From Apostichopus japonicus (lineage: Eukaryota; Echinodermata; Holothuroidea; Aspidochirotida; Stichopodidae): a stretch of DNA of 64,000 nucleotides. The notes beneath the pieces were generated by a model. That model saw nothing but the letters and a program-made list of their open reading frames with translations, was not told the origin of the DNA and ran no database searches. Both the position numbers and the translations under genes were made by a program. Below, one piece after another: positions 23,107 through 34,512 of the stretch; the first letter of the stretch is position 1, and each line of letters starts with the position of its first letter. The DNA lies in the NCBI RefSeq assembly GCF_037975245.1, contig NC_092582.1, positions 3,039,001 through 3,103,000 on the forward strand, given 5' to 3'.

Positions 23107-23298
23107 TGGGTGATATACAGTAAACAATAAACAACAACATAAACAAAGAAGACACCTGCAATCACTGAGACAGTCAAAGATAATATACACAACTGCTTTG
23201 TGAAGAAGCACGATGTTAATGATAAACGCCGATTCAATTTATACAAAGCCACACAACCTTGGTATGAATACATATAATCCACCACTATGTATGTATAC

Positions 23299-23359
23299 CT
23301 CCTATGATCATGGGTTGATTTTCTTGTCTGGATGGCGAAGACCTCAACTCAAAAGACAT
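23299..23359 (-). CDS. Stomatin-family gene, probable first coding exon
   Basis: On the minus strand, ATG at 23359 opens 20 codons plus one base (MSFELRSSPSRQ at the start) and stops at a GGAG/GTATAC donor. The split codon is phase 1, as exon 2 requires; joining them gives Ala-Gly-Glu-Pro directly before the membrane hairpin. A short hydrophilic N-terminus is usual for stomatins, which have no signal peptide. The start is chosen because it is the first ATG in this frame, and the surrounding block is richer in CG dinucleotides, as expected near a promoter. The intron to exon 2 would be about 9.1 kb. The N-terminal sequence itself is not one I recognise, so cDNA support is needed. Confidence 0.6.
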
Positions 23360-23960
23360 CCTGGCGCCAGATAAACTCTCTGACTGCTGGTCCGCGCTCA
23401 CGCCTGATATAAACGTCGTTTTGACTCTGGTCACGGTTCAAGGTTGTCGGGACAAAACAAGAGGAGGTTGGTACACCTATTCCAGTAATCCCTAAAGTTT
23501 GATTTCTAAAACTTTATCAATCGGCGCTCCAAAGAAAAATAAAATCTAACAAGCCACGTCTCCGTCGATCCGATCAGGCAAAATCGAAGAGTTCATTTAA
23601 GAGGAAATCCAGTTTTTTCTCGTGTGTGTCTGTGCGTTTCCTTATACACGTGCAAGCTGCAATCCTCGATTAAACTCTACTACAACACGGCTGTATTAAA
23701 TTACATCGACTCGGTTGAAACCGAGGGTGATTTATCCCAGCTGGCCGACAACGACGATGACGGCAACAATGCAATCATCCAGGAATGCAGGGAACTGCAG
23801 CCAGAAACTCATTTACATTCTCCAAGCCCCTGCTACCTGACTCGCACACATCCAGCACGTTTTATTTCTCTTTAATTCTTTTTCGTGATGACTATTGTGG
23901 AGGTAGAGGGAGAAAGCAATAGTAATATGTGGAGATTTTACAAAAGCAAAAGGAGCGCGC
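23360..23960 (-). promoter_or_regulatory. Putative promoter and 5' untranslated region of stomatin exon 1
   Basis: This block is clearly less AT-rich than its surroundings and contains more CG dinucleotides (for example around 23380-23420, 23560-23600 and 23740-23770). It lies immediately upstream of the proposed start codon. No TATA box or initiator could be assigned with confidence. A plus-strand frame at 23624-23875 (83 codons) overlaps it, has no recognised motif, and is probably fortuitous. Confidence 0.4.
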
Positions 23961-24457
23961 TGTGCAGGAAAGGACTTATGAAGTGGCTTGGATTGAAAAT
24001 GTGGAGTTGGGATACATTACAGACATATATATTTATACATATATGTTTAAGTACTAGATCAGTCATGAAGGATAGCACTGTTGAGTGACTACTTAATTAA
24101 GAAAACAATTACTGTGATCTTAATTTACAGCAACTGGTTTAAGTTTCATTAACGACATCATACAGAAAAAGAAAGAGAAAACTGTTCTCACGATATCGGA
24201 GAGTTAGGTAATGTTGCATGTAGGTGTGAGCTGAAGACTTTTCGTCACAGGGGTGGGGGAGGGGGGGGGAGATTGCATGGTTGTTTAAAGTTAAGCTCCA
24301 TTGGATGTAGATTGATCTACACTTGAGGTTGGTTACAAACATCGGTTGTGGACGATTAATTACTGCTTTACGAAGTATGAGTAGCATGATTTACAGTGTA
24401 AGAATTATAAGACGGTACTTCAATTGGTTATGGTAGATTCAGATAGATAAACTACAG

Positions 24458-24530
24458 TAAAACTGACTGGTTTGGGTATTTACGAACAACGATGCTTACC
24501 TGTCTCCTTAACCTTACGCACACCTTTCTA
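24458..24530 (-). mobile_element. DIRS-type right terminal repeat, solo copy
   Basis: The plus strand shows ACTGGTTTGGGTATTTACGA, then GCTTACCTGTCTCC and a decayed ACCTTTCTACC. This is the outer-end-first order seen at 1722-1800. Confidence 0.65.
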
Positions 24531-24736
24531 CCCCAGCCTATTAACTGATAACATTCTTGTTGCTGCAACATGCTCTTTCAGTTTAATGTAGATGTAACAA
24601 TAGAGTGCCAATTTGCAGGGGGAAGGGGAAGGGAAAGAGGAGAGGAGCAAGAGGAGAGGAAAAGCACGAGGTGCAGCATGAATCACAGACACATATCTAC
24701 CTTTTGCCACAAGAATTCAACCAATGGAAGATTACC

Positions 24737-25110
24737 TATTAGACCCCTCCTCTTGCTATTAGACCCCTCCTCATGCTATTAGACCCCTCCTCAAGCTATT
24801 AGACCCTTTCTCGTGCTATTAGACCCTTCCTAATGCTCTTAGACCCCCTCCTAAAGCTATTTACCCCCTCCTAATGCTATTAACCCCTCCTCTTGCTATT
24901 AAACCCCCTCCTCATGCTATTAGACCCCTCCTCATGCTATTAACCCCCTCCTCATGCTCCTTATGCTATGAAACCCTCCCCATGTTATTAGACCACTCCC
25001 TAATGCTCTAAGACCCCCTCCTAATGCTATTAAACCCCTTCCTCGTACTATTAAACCTCCTGCCCATGCTATTAACCCCCTCCTCTTGCTATTAAACCCC
25101 CCTCCTCATC
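24737..25110. repeat. 20-bp minisatellite, about 18 units
   Basis: Units of the form TGCTATTAGACCCCTCCTCA repeat with substitutions and one- or two-base indels across about 370 bases. The strands are asymmetric, with a C-rich plus strand. No coding frame is maintained. Confidence 0.9.
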
Positions 25111-25512
25111 AATCATTATTGACGATTAACTACAAACTTTTTTCTTTTCACATTTATAATTTTTTTCAACAACTCTCATTTTTATATCTATATAGCATAC
25201 ATATAATGAAACTGATAATATTGATCAAAATGATAAAAACTCCTCCTTGTCACAGTTTCATGTGCACTAGTTCACAGCTAGTAAATGACATGAACCCATA
25301 CAACGACTGTTTTGGGCCAGTGCTAGTTTTGGCCACATGCACAAATTTTCTGTGATTATTTTTGTTAAGACTGGATAGTCTGTGTCTAACATTAAAGTAT
25401 TTTCCCATGACTTATCTATTCTCAATGTTATAGTTCTCTTTTTCTGTTGATATGTCCTCTTTTTCTCTGCAGAACAACAAGACTTAAGTGTGTGTTGTAC
25501 TATATAACAATG

Positions 25513-25675
25513 GTGCATCATCATAATCATCATTATCACCATTATTATTATTATTAGTATTATTGTTATTAATATTATTATTATTAGTAGTATCACCATC
25601 ACCACCTCAACAACCATCACCACAACAACCACCACCATCACCAACACCACCATCATCATCATGACCATCATCATC
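25513..25675. repeat. Compound trinucleotide repeat (ATC/ATT/ACC)
   Basis: Runs of ATC, ATT and CAC/ACC triplets. The minus-strand frame here encodes Met/Val/Ile strings, an artefact of the repeat. Confidence 0.9.
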
Positions 25676-25705
25676 CCTGTGTGAAAATCATTATTGTGAA
25701 AATTA

Positions 25706-25730
25706 TTCAGGGGCCCATGGCCCCTGAATG
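25706..25730. other. GC-rich hairpin, 11-bp perfect arms
   Basis: ATTCAGGGGCC and GGCCCCTGAAT are exact complements around CAT. A third partial copy (CAGGGGCCC) follows immediately at 25732. Confidence 0.6.
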
Positions 25731-25744
25731 TCAGGGGCCCAGTA

Positions 25745-28700
25745 GGTGAGAACACTTGTCACATTCAATTGAATACACAAATAAATGCACATTAATGATG
25801 TACAGTATACTGCTCACTCAATCAGCCATGCTGTACCTGTACACAGGAGTTCATCAGGAGATGTTTACAAGTTTGTTATATCAAATGAGTAACTGAGTCA
25901 TACATGGACTTGCTTGAGCTAGGTAATTATACTTTCTCTGGTTATTAATTGTAATTATTATTTTAATGCTCATACTGTTAACTTATTAAAGGTAAAAATT
26001 ATCGTTAACTTAAATATGACAGAGATCTGCATGATAAAACAACCCTTCTGGACAGCTAAGAAGAATTCTCCAACATAGAATAAATTAAGATTTTCTGAGC
26101 TATTTGGGAAAATTCTTCATCACACAGACCAAATAACGAAGGTTGGGAATTGTGTCTCAGGTATAGATTTAAAAAAACATGCGTAATTTTTATTCTGAAT
26201 GAAATGATTGGTGTATTAAAGATGTTTTCCATCTTTCTGCGGTGAGCAAAATTATGTCAGCTATCCCAAGATGTGAAATACTGCCACCACTTAATTTCAC
26301 ATCATAGCAGCTGCCAAGTGGCTATAAATCTATAGGAAAATATTGTAAATTTTGTAACATTTATGTGCAGGATACTGCAGGACCATACTACAGTATCTAA
26401 CAACATTCACTACATTTTACATTCAAAACTTGCTGGAAAATGTTTTATTTTGAGGGTAAAAATACTTTTTGAAAGTTACCATAAGCCATGCTGACAAAAT
26501 ACAGTAAGAAAAGAGACAACATTTATCAATAAATTACAGCTGAATTTTGCTCTGAATTTGTGATTTTTTTTTATAAAATGCCTAGTCTACCTGTAAAATA
26601 TGACATAATGTTACTGACAACATATTATGTTAATTTTGTCCACAATTTTAACCAAAAACATGTAGACTAAAGTGGTTTGTAAAAAGTTGTGAGACACAAA
26701 AACAAAAAATCAAAAAAATAATAGTATGTTGGATTCAGTAGTTAATGGCTCACTGATTAAAATTACTGATTGTATAGTATTGGTTTTCTTGGAAATTTTT
26801 CTCAGACATACTTAGTTCAAGTCATTATACAACATTTTTCGATGATCCCACATAGATGTTTAAAGATAAAAAGCATGCTTTGGTTATTTAAAGTTATCGG
26901 GTAACTTATTTAGTCAAATATTTATCGGGCATATAACTAATCCAGTATTGTATAGTCCAATGCTACATGGCAAAAGTGATATAAATGTTTTTTTCTCCAA
27001 TTTTGTAAACACTGCAGCAGATTACTTTCGGAATTTTATTAGAAATATAATTCATACAAATATTTAAATATCTGCTACACAAAATGTGAGCACAAAATTA
27101 TTCTGTTTAGTAAAAATATGTTTCTTCCCATTTACCTCAAAGTAAGGACAACAAGAGTCCCTCCCTTCCCTCCGCCCCCCCCCCAGCAGCCATTTTTAAG
27201 ACGAAAAATCTCAAAATCTTTCTCAGCCAGTTCAAGTCCAAAAATTTAAAGATACAGTACTTTAATTGCCACGAATCTGTACCTTTCACCATCGAATGCT
27301 AATTCAATATCATTTTTTTGAATCTATAGAAATGTATTGATTGCAAACGAGACAGAATATTTAGATAAACATAACATGGACCGTTGCCCGAATGTCTCAT
27401 GAGTTTAATCTAATTTCGCTATTAATTTGACACTGAACATGCAGATTTCTCTCAAATATTCGTGCCAAAGTTTACAATTTAATTACGTTCCCGCATTCAG
27501 AATTTGTTTAGGAAAATGTCCATGGACAAAAGCTGAATTGAGTGAACAACAAGAATGAAAATGTATTGACCAGATTCATGCTTTGTGATATCTGCTAGAT
27601 TGGTTGGTGATCTATGCATCCAAATCTAAAACCTGTATGTATTAAAGTGGTTTGATTGGATGGGAGCAAAATACTGAAAATTCAAAAAAGTCAACCAGAC
27701 AACTTGAACTTTTCCTGAATGAGTCACTTTTGTCTTATCTGTAAATAGAAGTAATAAGTTGACTAAAACGAAGCGAAGAACTTGAACTTTGAGAAATATT
27801 GGCATTATAGTCTTAAAGGTAGAGCTATGCGATAGTTAAGTGACAATATGCACTTTACATTTGCTTCTTGCGAGAGGGGATTTATATATTGCAAATACAC
27901 TGCCTCCACCAAATGCTCATGATCGAAGCCTTCGTATAATTAAAACCATTAACCAAATTATCCTCTATCACATATATGCATAGTGTTGACTTAATACACA
28001 ATAAAGTGATAATTAAAAGATGGGTTTGACTTTACTTTGTCTGCACAAAACTTAATCAAAATATGGAAAATTTCACTTTTAATTGCTTCTGGCTCATAAT
28101 TTTGAGGAAGAGTAGCTAATTTTTCAGTATATAGCTTGCATCTGACCCATTATTGGTTAACGGAAATATTAATAAATTTCATGCATATATAATATAAGAG
28201 AAAACATAAATATTGCATTATGGCACTTTATTGATGATGATGATGATGATGATGAAATGGGGTTGAATTTATTGCAATTTTTTCCCCACTTTGAGGTAAA
28301 TGGGCACTGATACATATGAGACCAACTTACTGTGCTGGATGCATGGTGAAATTTTCTTTATTTTTAAAGCATCAGTATTTTTGAAAATTCTTTAAAAACC
28401 CATTTTTGGGGGGGTTCCAATTCAGAACATTTTGTTCATGAATGTCCTTTAATAACATTCTCTAAACGTTCCCCCAAAAAATTTGCGGTCAATTCCAATA
28501 GGGTCAGTAGTGCAGTCCCTTGTGTGGTGAGTGCAGGCTTTCTTGAACCAACAGTACATTGACCTCTAGAGTCCATCAAAATGTAAAGTCAATTCTCCAG
28601 GGAGGAATAAAAAAATAAAATTATTAAATCATTATGAATAATTTTCATAATTTTTAAGAATTTACATTATTATCATAAATGCAACAACTTATTATGAACT

Positions 28701-31386
28701 CCCTCATCTACTACTGTATGACCCTGTACATTAAATTTTAATAAATTTTAATTTATCTGCATCCATCTGATCCATCAAAACGACAGCTTTCATGATATGG
28801 AACCTGTCCAACCCTGAGACCAATGAAACTATTGAGTCAGTTGTTTCATTTAAGGCAATAAAGCAAACAAAAAAACTTGATTATTTAGACGACTTCATGA
28901 CCTCTGACAGTGTTTGAAGTATTTCCAAGCTCCTATTTAACGTCTGCATAAATTTTAAGAAAATGTTGCAATCCAAATTATTTATCCTCCTCCCCCCTTC
29001 CTCTTGTATACTTGAGGAATCCTATAGATATTACCTAATTTCCCTGCAAAACATTTAAGGAGTGCTAGGCAGGGAAAAAAGACAACTCGGTTTCAATATT
29101 CCAGTCAATGATACATCAGGTTGTCAATGTTGTTAGTTACTGTCCTTCAGAAATTGACAATAACAAGGCATCTTGCCTTTCATTTCATCTTCTTATTTTG
29201 CCTGTGAAGACCCAGATAGAGAGAGGATCGCTAGACCGTACACGGTTTGAGATTTCTCATCTGGAGGACGATCGCAGTCCTCAACTTCTGGAAGCACTCC
29301 AAAAGTAATTCTGGAACAATTTATGCTTCTGGGCTCAATTTTGGGACATAAAATTCGTCTTTTTGCAGGTGCTAAGAATAGACTTGACAGAAGTTTTTCA
29401 GAATAGAAAGGAACTGTAAATCACTGCACCGAGCGAATGTGACGTTGCAAACCTGCTGCGAGGAACATTCATGTCGTCTACGTCAGCTGTTTCTGACATT
29501 TTCTGCTTTCTGTGCCTGTCTTCTACTTCTTACAATATGCACCGATGGCACATACACGCATCGATATATGTACAGACTTTATAAAAGGGGTGCTATAGTG
29601 TAGGGAATAAGTATCTTGTTGTGTCTGCTATGTACTGTAACTATGTCTCTCCCCTCCCCCTCCCCCACCATCCCCCTCCCCCACCATGCACCCCCACCAT
29701 CCCCCTCTCTGTAAAGTAAATTATGTCCAAAACAAATCTCAATGTGTACTAAATTAACCTACTGTATACTATGCCTTTCTGGCTTTCCAACAGATGTTCT
29801 TGACCTATTGATGTAGTTTAATTTGCATATATAGTTGCAGGCTGAAGTTGTTAATGTGATCAAGTGACTACCAGTGGACAGCACCATTTTGGGAGAGGGG
29901 GGAGGAGGGGGGGTTGACTGCTTCATTTGTACTGAACAATGCTGTACTAATAATTAAGAGAAACCCCCTGTCTGTGGTGGAAAGTGCAAGAAACAAATTT
30001 AGTAACCATCCAAATACCAGCAGCTGCCTCTTAAGTCAATTTACTTGATGATTGTATGTACCGTAACTTGCCAAATATTCCTCGAAAAAAGATTGAATTT
30101 TTTTTTTTATATATATATATATATTTATATATTTTTTACCAACACTTCCTAGATATTTTCTTCAGCTAGCAAAAAATTTATATGCAAGAAATTAAGGATT
30201 CTGTTCTGTGATCAACATTTGGTCATCCAGGGAATGTACCCTACATGAACAATCAAGGTCATCAGTACAGGCCGAAAATTTAAGCATTCCCAAGAAATGC
30301 TAAAAGTTTCGAAAAAGAAGTTCATGGTATTTTTCTGGATGTCCATTTAATTATTATTTTCAGAATCTATGAGAGATATAACTAGATAGTTGACTGTATC
30401 AAGGAGGATGTTACATAATTTGAGGGTGGCAATAAAATCCTTGTGAAAGTTGGGAGATGGGAGTGACCTTTAAGGAGACTGTCCTATCATACTTGGGAAC
30501 AATACTGATCACCTTCAGTCGCATTGTAATATAAAAGTTTGGCAATTTCAACTACTCTAATTTCAAAATACTTCATAATAATTCGACACAAAGTGTTGCC
30601 AAGTTTAAGCAGCTAATGAATGACATTAACTGTGAATTAAGGTATTTTTAGTGCCTTCTATCATTGAAATCTCGACCAAAAGCAACTCCAAGAATTGCCT
30701 TCAACCACCAACACAAATTAAAAGGATACTTTCCAGTGCCCGATGCAGTTGATTTTACCATGAACTCAGGTCCTTACTGACTTAAGAAACTTCATCATAA
30801 CTTTAAAACCGACAAGTTTCCAGCAGCAGGGAAATTATAATTGTAAGCCTTGAGAATGGTAGAATTGAAAGAAACTTGAGGGAGTGGGTCGTTGACCCTG
30901 AAGTAGAGCAGTGGGGATGGAAGGAGGGGGGGCACAGTGCTAAAATGTAACCAACTTTTGAATAAAGCTAGGTTGATTTGAGTGCATATAAGAATGGAGA
31001 TAGGTACGAGAGAAGTGACGTAAATTCTACTTCGATAAACTGATCGCAGAGGAAACTTTAAAAAGGGACGTCAAATAAAGATCCTGCGCAAGGGAGTCAT
31101 ACCAAACAAATTATTTGTTCATTTTTCTATAAGTTGCTTCGTTGCTTTGAGCCATATGTCTAGACAAAAATCGATGAATCGTGTCTGAACGTTTTTTTCT
31201 TACTGGGTGATATTAGCATCTCACAAGAAGTGTACATAAAAAAATATGGAGACATGAACAGACACAGACACTTCAATCATTTATCCATTGCAAGTTGGTT
31301 AATAATGCAACTGGGGTAATTAGTTGTCAAGACAGGCATAATTTAGACATTAATTAAGACATGTTTGCAGTATTGTTTATAATCTT
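25745..31386. other. AT-rich stretch, no recognised gene
   Basis: This 5.6-kb stretch has a (GAT)8 run near 28230, C-rich runs at 27171 and 29640-29710, and a short TA run at 30110. A small block richer in CG dinucleotides at 29180-29500 contains a minus-strand ATG at 29499 opening MSETADVDDMNVPRS; see findings. Nothing else rises above background. Confidence 0.5.
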
Positions 31387-31452
31387 ATGTTTCTCTGCCA
31401 GAGTAGCATTACTGCTGACAGTGCTTTAATGTATTGGTGGTGTTATAGTAGT

Positions 31453-31669
31453 TCTCTCTGCAGGCATGTAGCAAGGAATTTGGCAAAATTCTGGCCGGAA
31501 ATGCCTCCCAGATGGCTGGAAACGGCACTTCCCAGGCCTTGTAAGTTGCATCTTATCATTTTCCTTTTTTGAAATTACTAGCGATATCATAAAAAAATCC
31601 AAAATAATGCTCAAGGGGGGGGGGGCTGTCGCCTCCTTTGCCCCCCTTGGCTATGCGCCTGTCTCTCTG
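31453..31669. mobile_element. hAT-type MITE (201 bp) with perfect 8-bp target duplication
   Basis: The element at 31461-31661 has inverted ends (CAGGCATGTAGCAAGG; read inward from the right, CAGGCGCATAGCCAAGG) and is flanked on both sides by TCTCTCTG. It matches the reverse complement of the 11049 element over both ends and lacks about 90 internal bases of that copy. Shared interior words include TGGAAACGGCACTTCCCAGG and CTAGCGATATCATAAAA. Confidence 0.88.
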
Positions 31670-31742
31670 TCGGTCTGAGAATGAACTGCAAGGTTACCCA
31701 GCAATATTATTACACCTTGCATATTCATGTATGTAAAACTGT

Positions 31743-31927
31743 GAGATGAATGGATGGATTGAAGGATGGATGGATGGGTGTGTGGGATGAATGGATAGAT
31801 GGATGAATGGATGGATGGATGGATAGATGGATGGATAGATGGATGGATGGATGGATGAATCAATGGATGGATGGATCGATGGATGGATGAATCGATGGAA
31901 GGAGAGACGAACGGACAGATGGATGGA
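31743..31927. repeat. (GGAT)n microsatellite
   Basis: Degenerate GGAT/GAAT tetranucleotides over about 185 bases. The minus-strand frame encoding His-Pro-Ser-Ile repeats is a by-product. Confidence 0.9.
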
Positions 31928-34200
31928 TCTACAGTAGCTGCTTCACAAGTCGTCAAAGTACATGTTATGAGTCAAAATATTTCAATTTTATTTGTAGTAC
32001 ACTGCAATTCATGTGACATGCTTTAGTAAAGCAGTGATTAATTTATCTCAGTGTTTATCATACAAATAAGGCTAAGACTTAGACAGCAAAATATACAGCT
32101 CAACTCCCACTGATGGGGCTAAGGTTAAATACCAGCGTTAATTGAATAAGCGACATCACGATATTTTGGGATACAGCCCGGTCGCCTTGCTACGGTCAGA
32201 ACAGCCTAATTAGCTACATAGTCCCATTAATTAAGTAGTTCTACATGCAGCACACATTCATCAACTCTTCACTATTAATAGAAACAATTAAAAAACGAGC
32301 AGTGAATATCTCATAGACCTTACGGGGCCTTCGGGGAATTAGCCATTTTCATTCTCCAGGTTCCCCACTGCTACGTCTCCACGAGCAACAGTTCTTTCAT
32401 CAAATTAAAAACCTCATACCATTTAGCTTTGTTTCTACTACTATCTTTACTCTGTTCCATGTCATGTATTTTTATCTCAAACCTGCAAGGACGTCTACAG
32501 TATGTACTCATCACTCTGACTGAACCAAAATGTCGTACAACTCGCCCGTGAGGTACATCACCCCAGAATCAGTAACATATCTACCTACGAAATACCATGG
32601 CGAAAGCTTGAATCGATTTGCCTGACTCAGTGGAGTAATTAATCTTCAAACCCTAGGGAGGTACCTTGATCAAGGTAATGTTACCTTTTGCCCCCCCCCC
32701 TCCCCCATTTAGAAAGAGATTTGCTTACTCTCCACGTCAACGAGCCTAAGAAGAAAGAAGTCTGAGAAGAACCTCGCCATTTGTTTCCCATTGAGTTCAT
32801 AACCAGATATTAACACTTTAACCGACTCTATGACCTACGTGCACTAAGCTGACAAAGGATACAGTTCCAAAGGCTCAAATTAATATCTCAAATTTTTAAT
32901 CAAAATCGTGATAGTTCTCCCTTTTGGTTGATAATTGGTACAATCGGCAACCAGATAGTGTGTAATTGTAGCCTAAATACATGGTAATAAGCTGACCTCA
33001 TTCTTTGAAGATGATAAAGAAAGGAAGAAAACAAAATGGTGTCAATTTGGCAACTTTCCAGGTAAAGGTCACTTCCCATGGCAACAACAGAACCAGAGGA
33101 AATTTACTTAACTATATACCGCCCTCACAATAGCCTATATGTTATGAGCAGGGTGGAAATACAGTTTTATAATGCAAATACCGACATTGGTGTAAATATA
33201 ATAAAAATAAATAAATGAAAAAAATAAAATAAAACCAAATTGAGAAATTTAGCAAACAGAAATATCGAAACAAAATTTTTCCTGTACCCTCATCATAGCG
33301 CCCTCTATGGGTTTCCTCCTAAATGATCTGCACTGCAGGGATTCAACATCACATGAAAAGACAAATGTCTTTCCAATGTATGGTACTAATTAGTCCAGGC
33401 AAACTTGATAATTAAGAAAGGGACAATTGAAAGTTATCTTTATCACCAAACCTGAAATTTGAAAAGGATTTTCTGGTGGCTGAAGTTGAATACTTAGCAG
33501 AATTACTTAAAAGTTCTTGCATCTTTAGACGAAAACCACTTCCTGATAGCAAGTTTGTATGGCATAGATATGAATATTTTGTCAATTTTTGTGATATTTT
33601 GTAGATGCATCTGGGAACAGCAGAATGAATGATGTCATCAGGACAATACTTCAGCTGAAAATGTGTCTGCTCTTATTTTATAACAGATACTTCGATCTTT
33701 TATTTACAGAGGAAAAGAATGTTAATACAAAAACTATATATATTGGTGAAATACATTTTACAGAAAAAATTGACAGCTAAGTACACATACCATTTGAATG
33801 TATCACATTTCAAAGATAAATCAACAAGAAGAAGAAATACAAGATTATGATAGGAAAGTATTTGCTTTTGAAGAGCATTTGGCCAGATGATCATCATAAG
33901 CCATCTAAATGTGATCCAAGTTTCTGCAGTAAATAGTTGAAGGATTAGCCAATCCAATCAGGTTACAAAACATTCAATCAACCATACAGGTCTTCAGTTA
34001 GGCACATGTAATTACATTGATCTAGGGGTTTTCAATTATAGCAATGTGAAATATATACTTCTCTGCAAATACCAGTTTATTTCATTATTTGCTACCGGGA
34101 ATTCCCTTGTTCCCTTCAAATGTAACTTGATATCCCTCACACTAATATAACCTGAGCACTATGCAACAACCAAATAATTAATGGCTTATATACTCTTTGT
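31928..34200. other. AT-rich stretch, no recognised gene
   Basis: Contains a perfect 16-base palindrome (TACCTTGATCAAGGTA, 32662-32677) next to a C run at 32690. No exon or transposon end was recognised. Confidence 0.5.
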
Positions 34201-34512
34201 GATGGACTGTAACCGTGGACACAATATTTATGAATGGCTAACTCTGAGGGACTCTGTAACCATGGCTACAATATATATGAATGGCTTACTCTATTAATGG
34301 ACTCTGTAATCGTGGACACTATTTATGAATGGCTTACTCTATGATGGACTCTGTAACCGTGGACACAATATTTATGAATGGCTTACTCTGAGGGACTCTG
34401 TAACCATGGCTACAATATATATGAATGGCTTACTCTATGATGGAACCTGTTACCATGGACACAATATTTATGAGTGGCTTACTCTATGATGGACTCTGTG
34501 ACCGTGGAAACA
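34201..34512. repeat. About 48-bp tandem repeat with a trimeric higher-order unit
   Basis: Units of the type GATGGACTCTGTAACCGTGG ... TATGAATGGCTTACTCT repeat about six and a half times. Three variants (ending before a GAGGGACTCTG, a TAATGGACTCTG or GATGGAACCTG, and a GATGGACTCTG start) recur in the same order. Equivalent units therefore lie at 34201, 34343 and 34488, about 143 bases apart. Confidence 0.85.

Noticed and set aside
25267-25755. 162-codon minus-strand frame with hydrophobic Met/Val/Ile runs
   Set aside because: The runs come from ATC/ATT/ACC triplets; not a membrane protein.
31651-31956. Minus-strand His-Pro-Ser-Ile repeat protein
   Set aside because: Direct product of the (GGAT)n microsatellite.
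32662-32677. Perfect 16-bp palindrome as a regulatory site
   Set aside because: A single occurrence in AT-rich sequence with no gene start nearby; palindromes of this size arise by chance in a window this long often enough.
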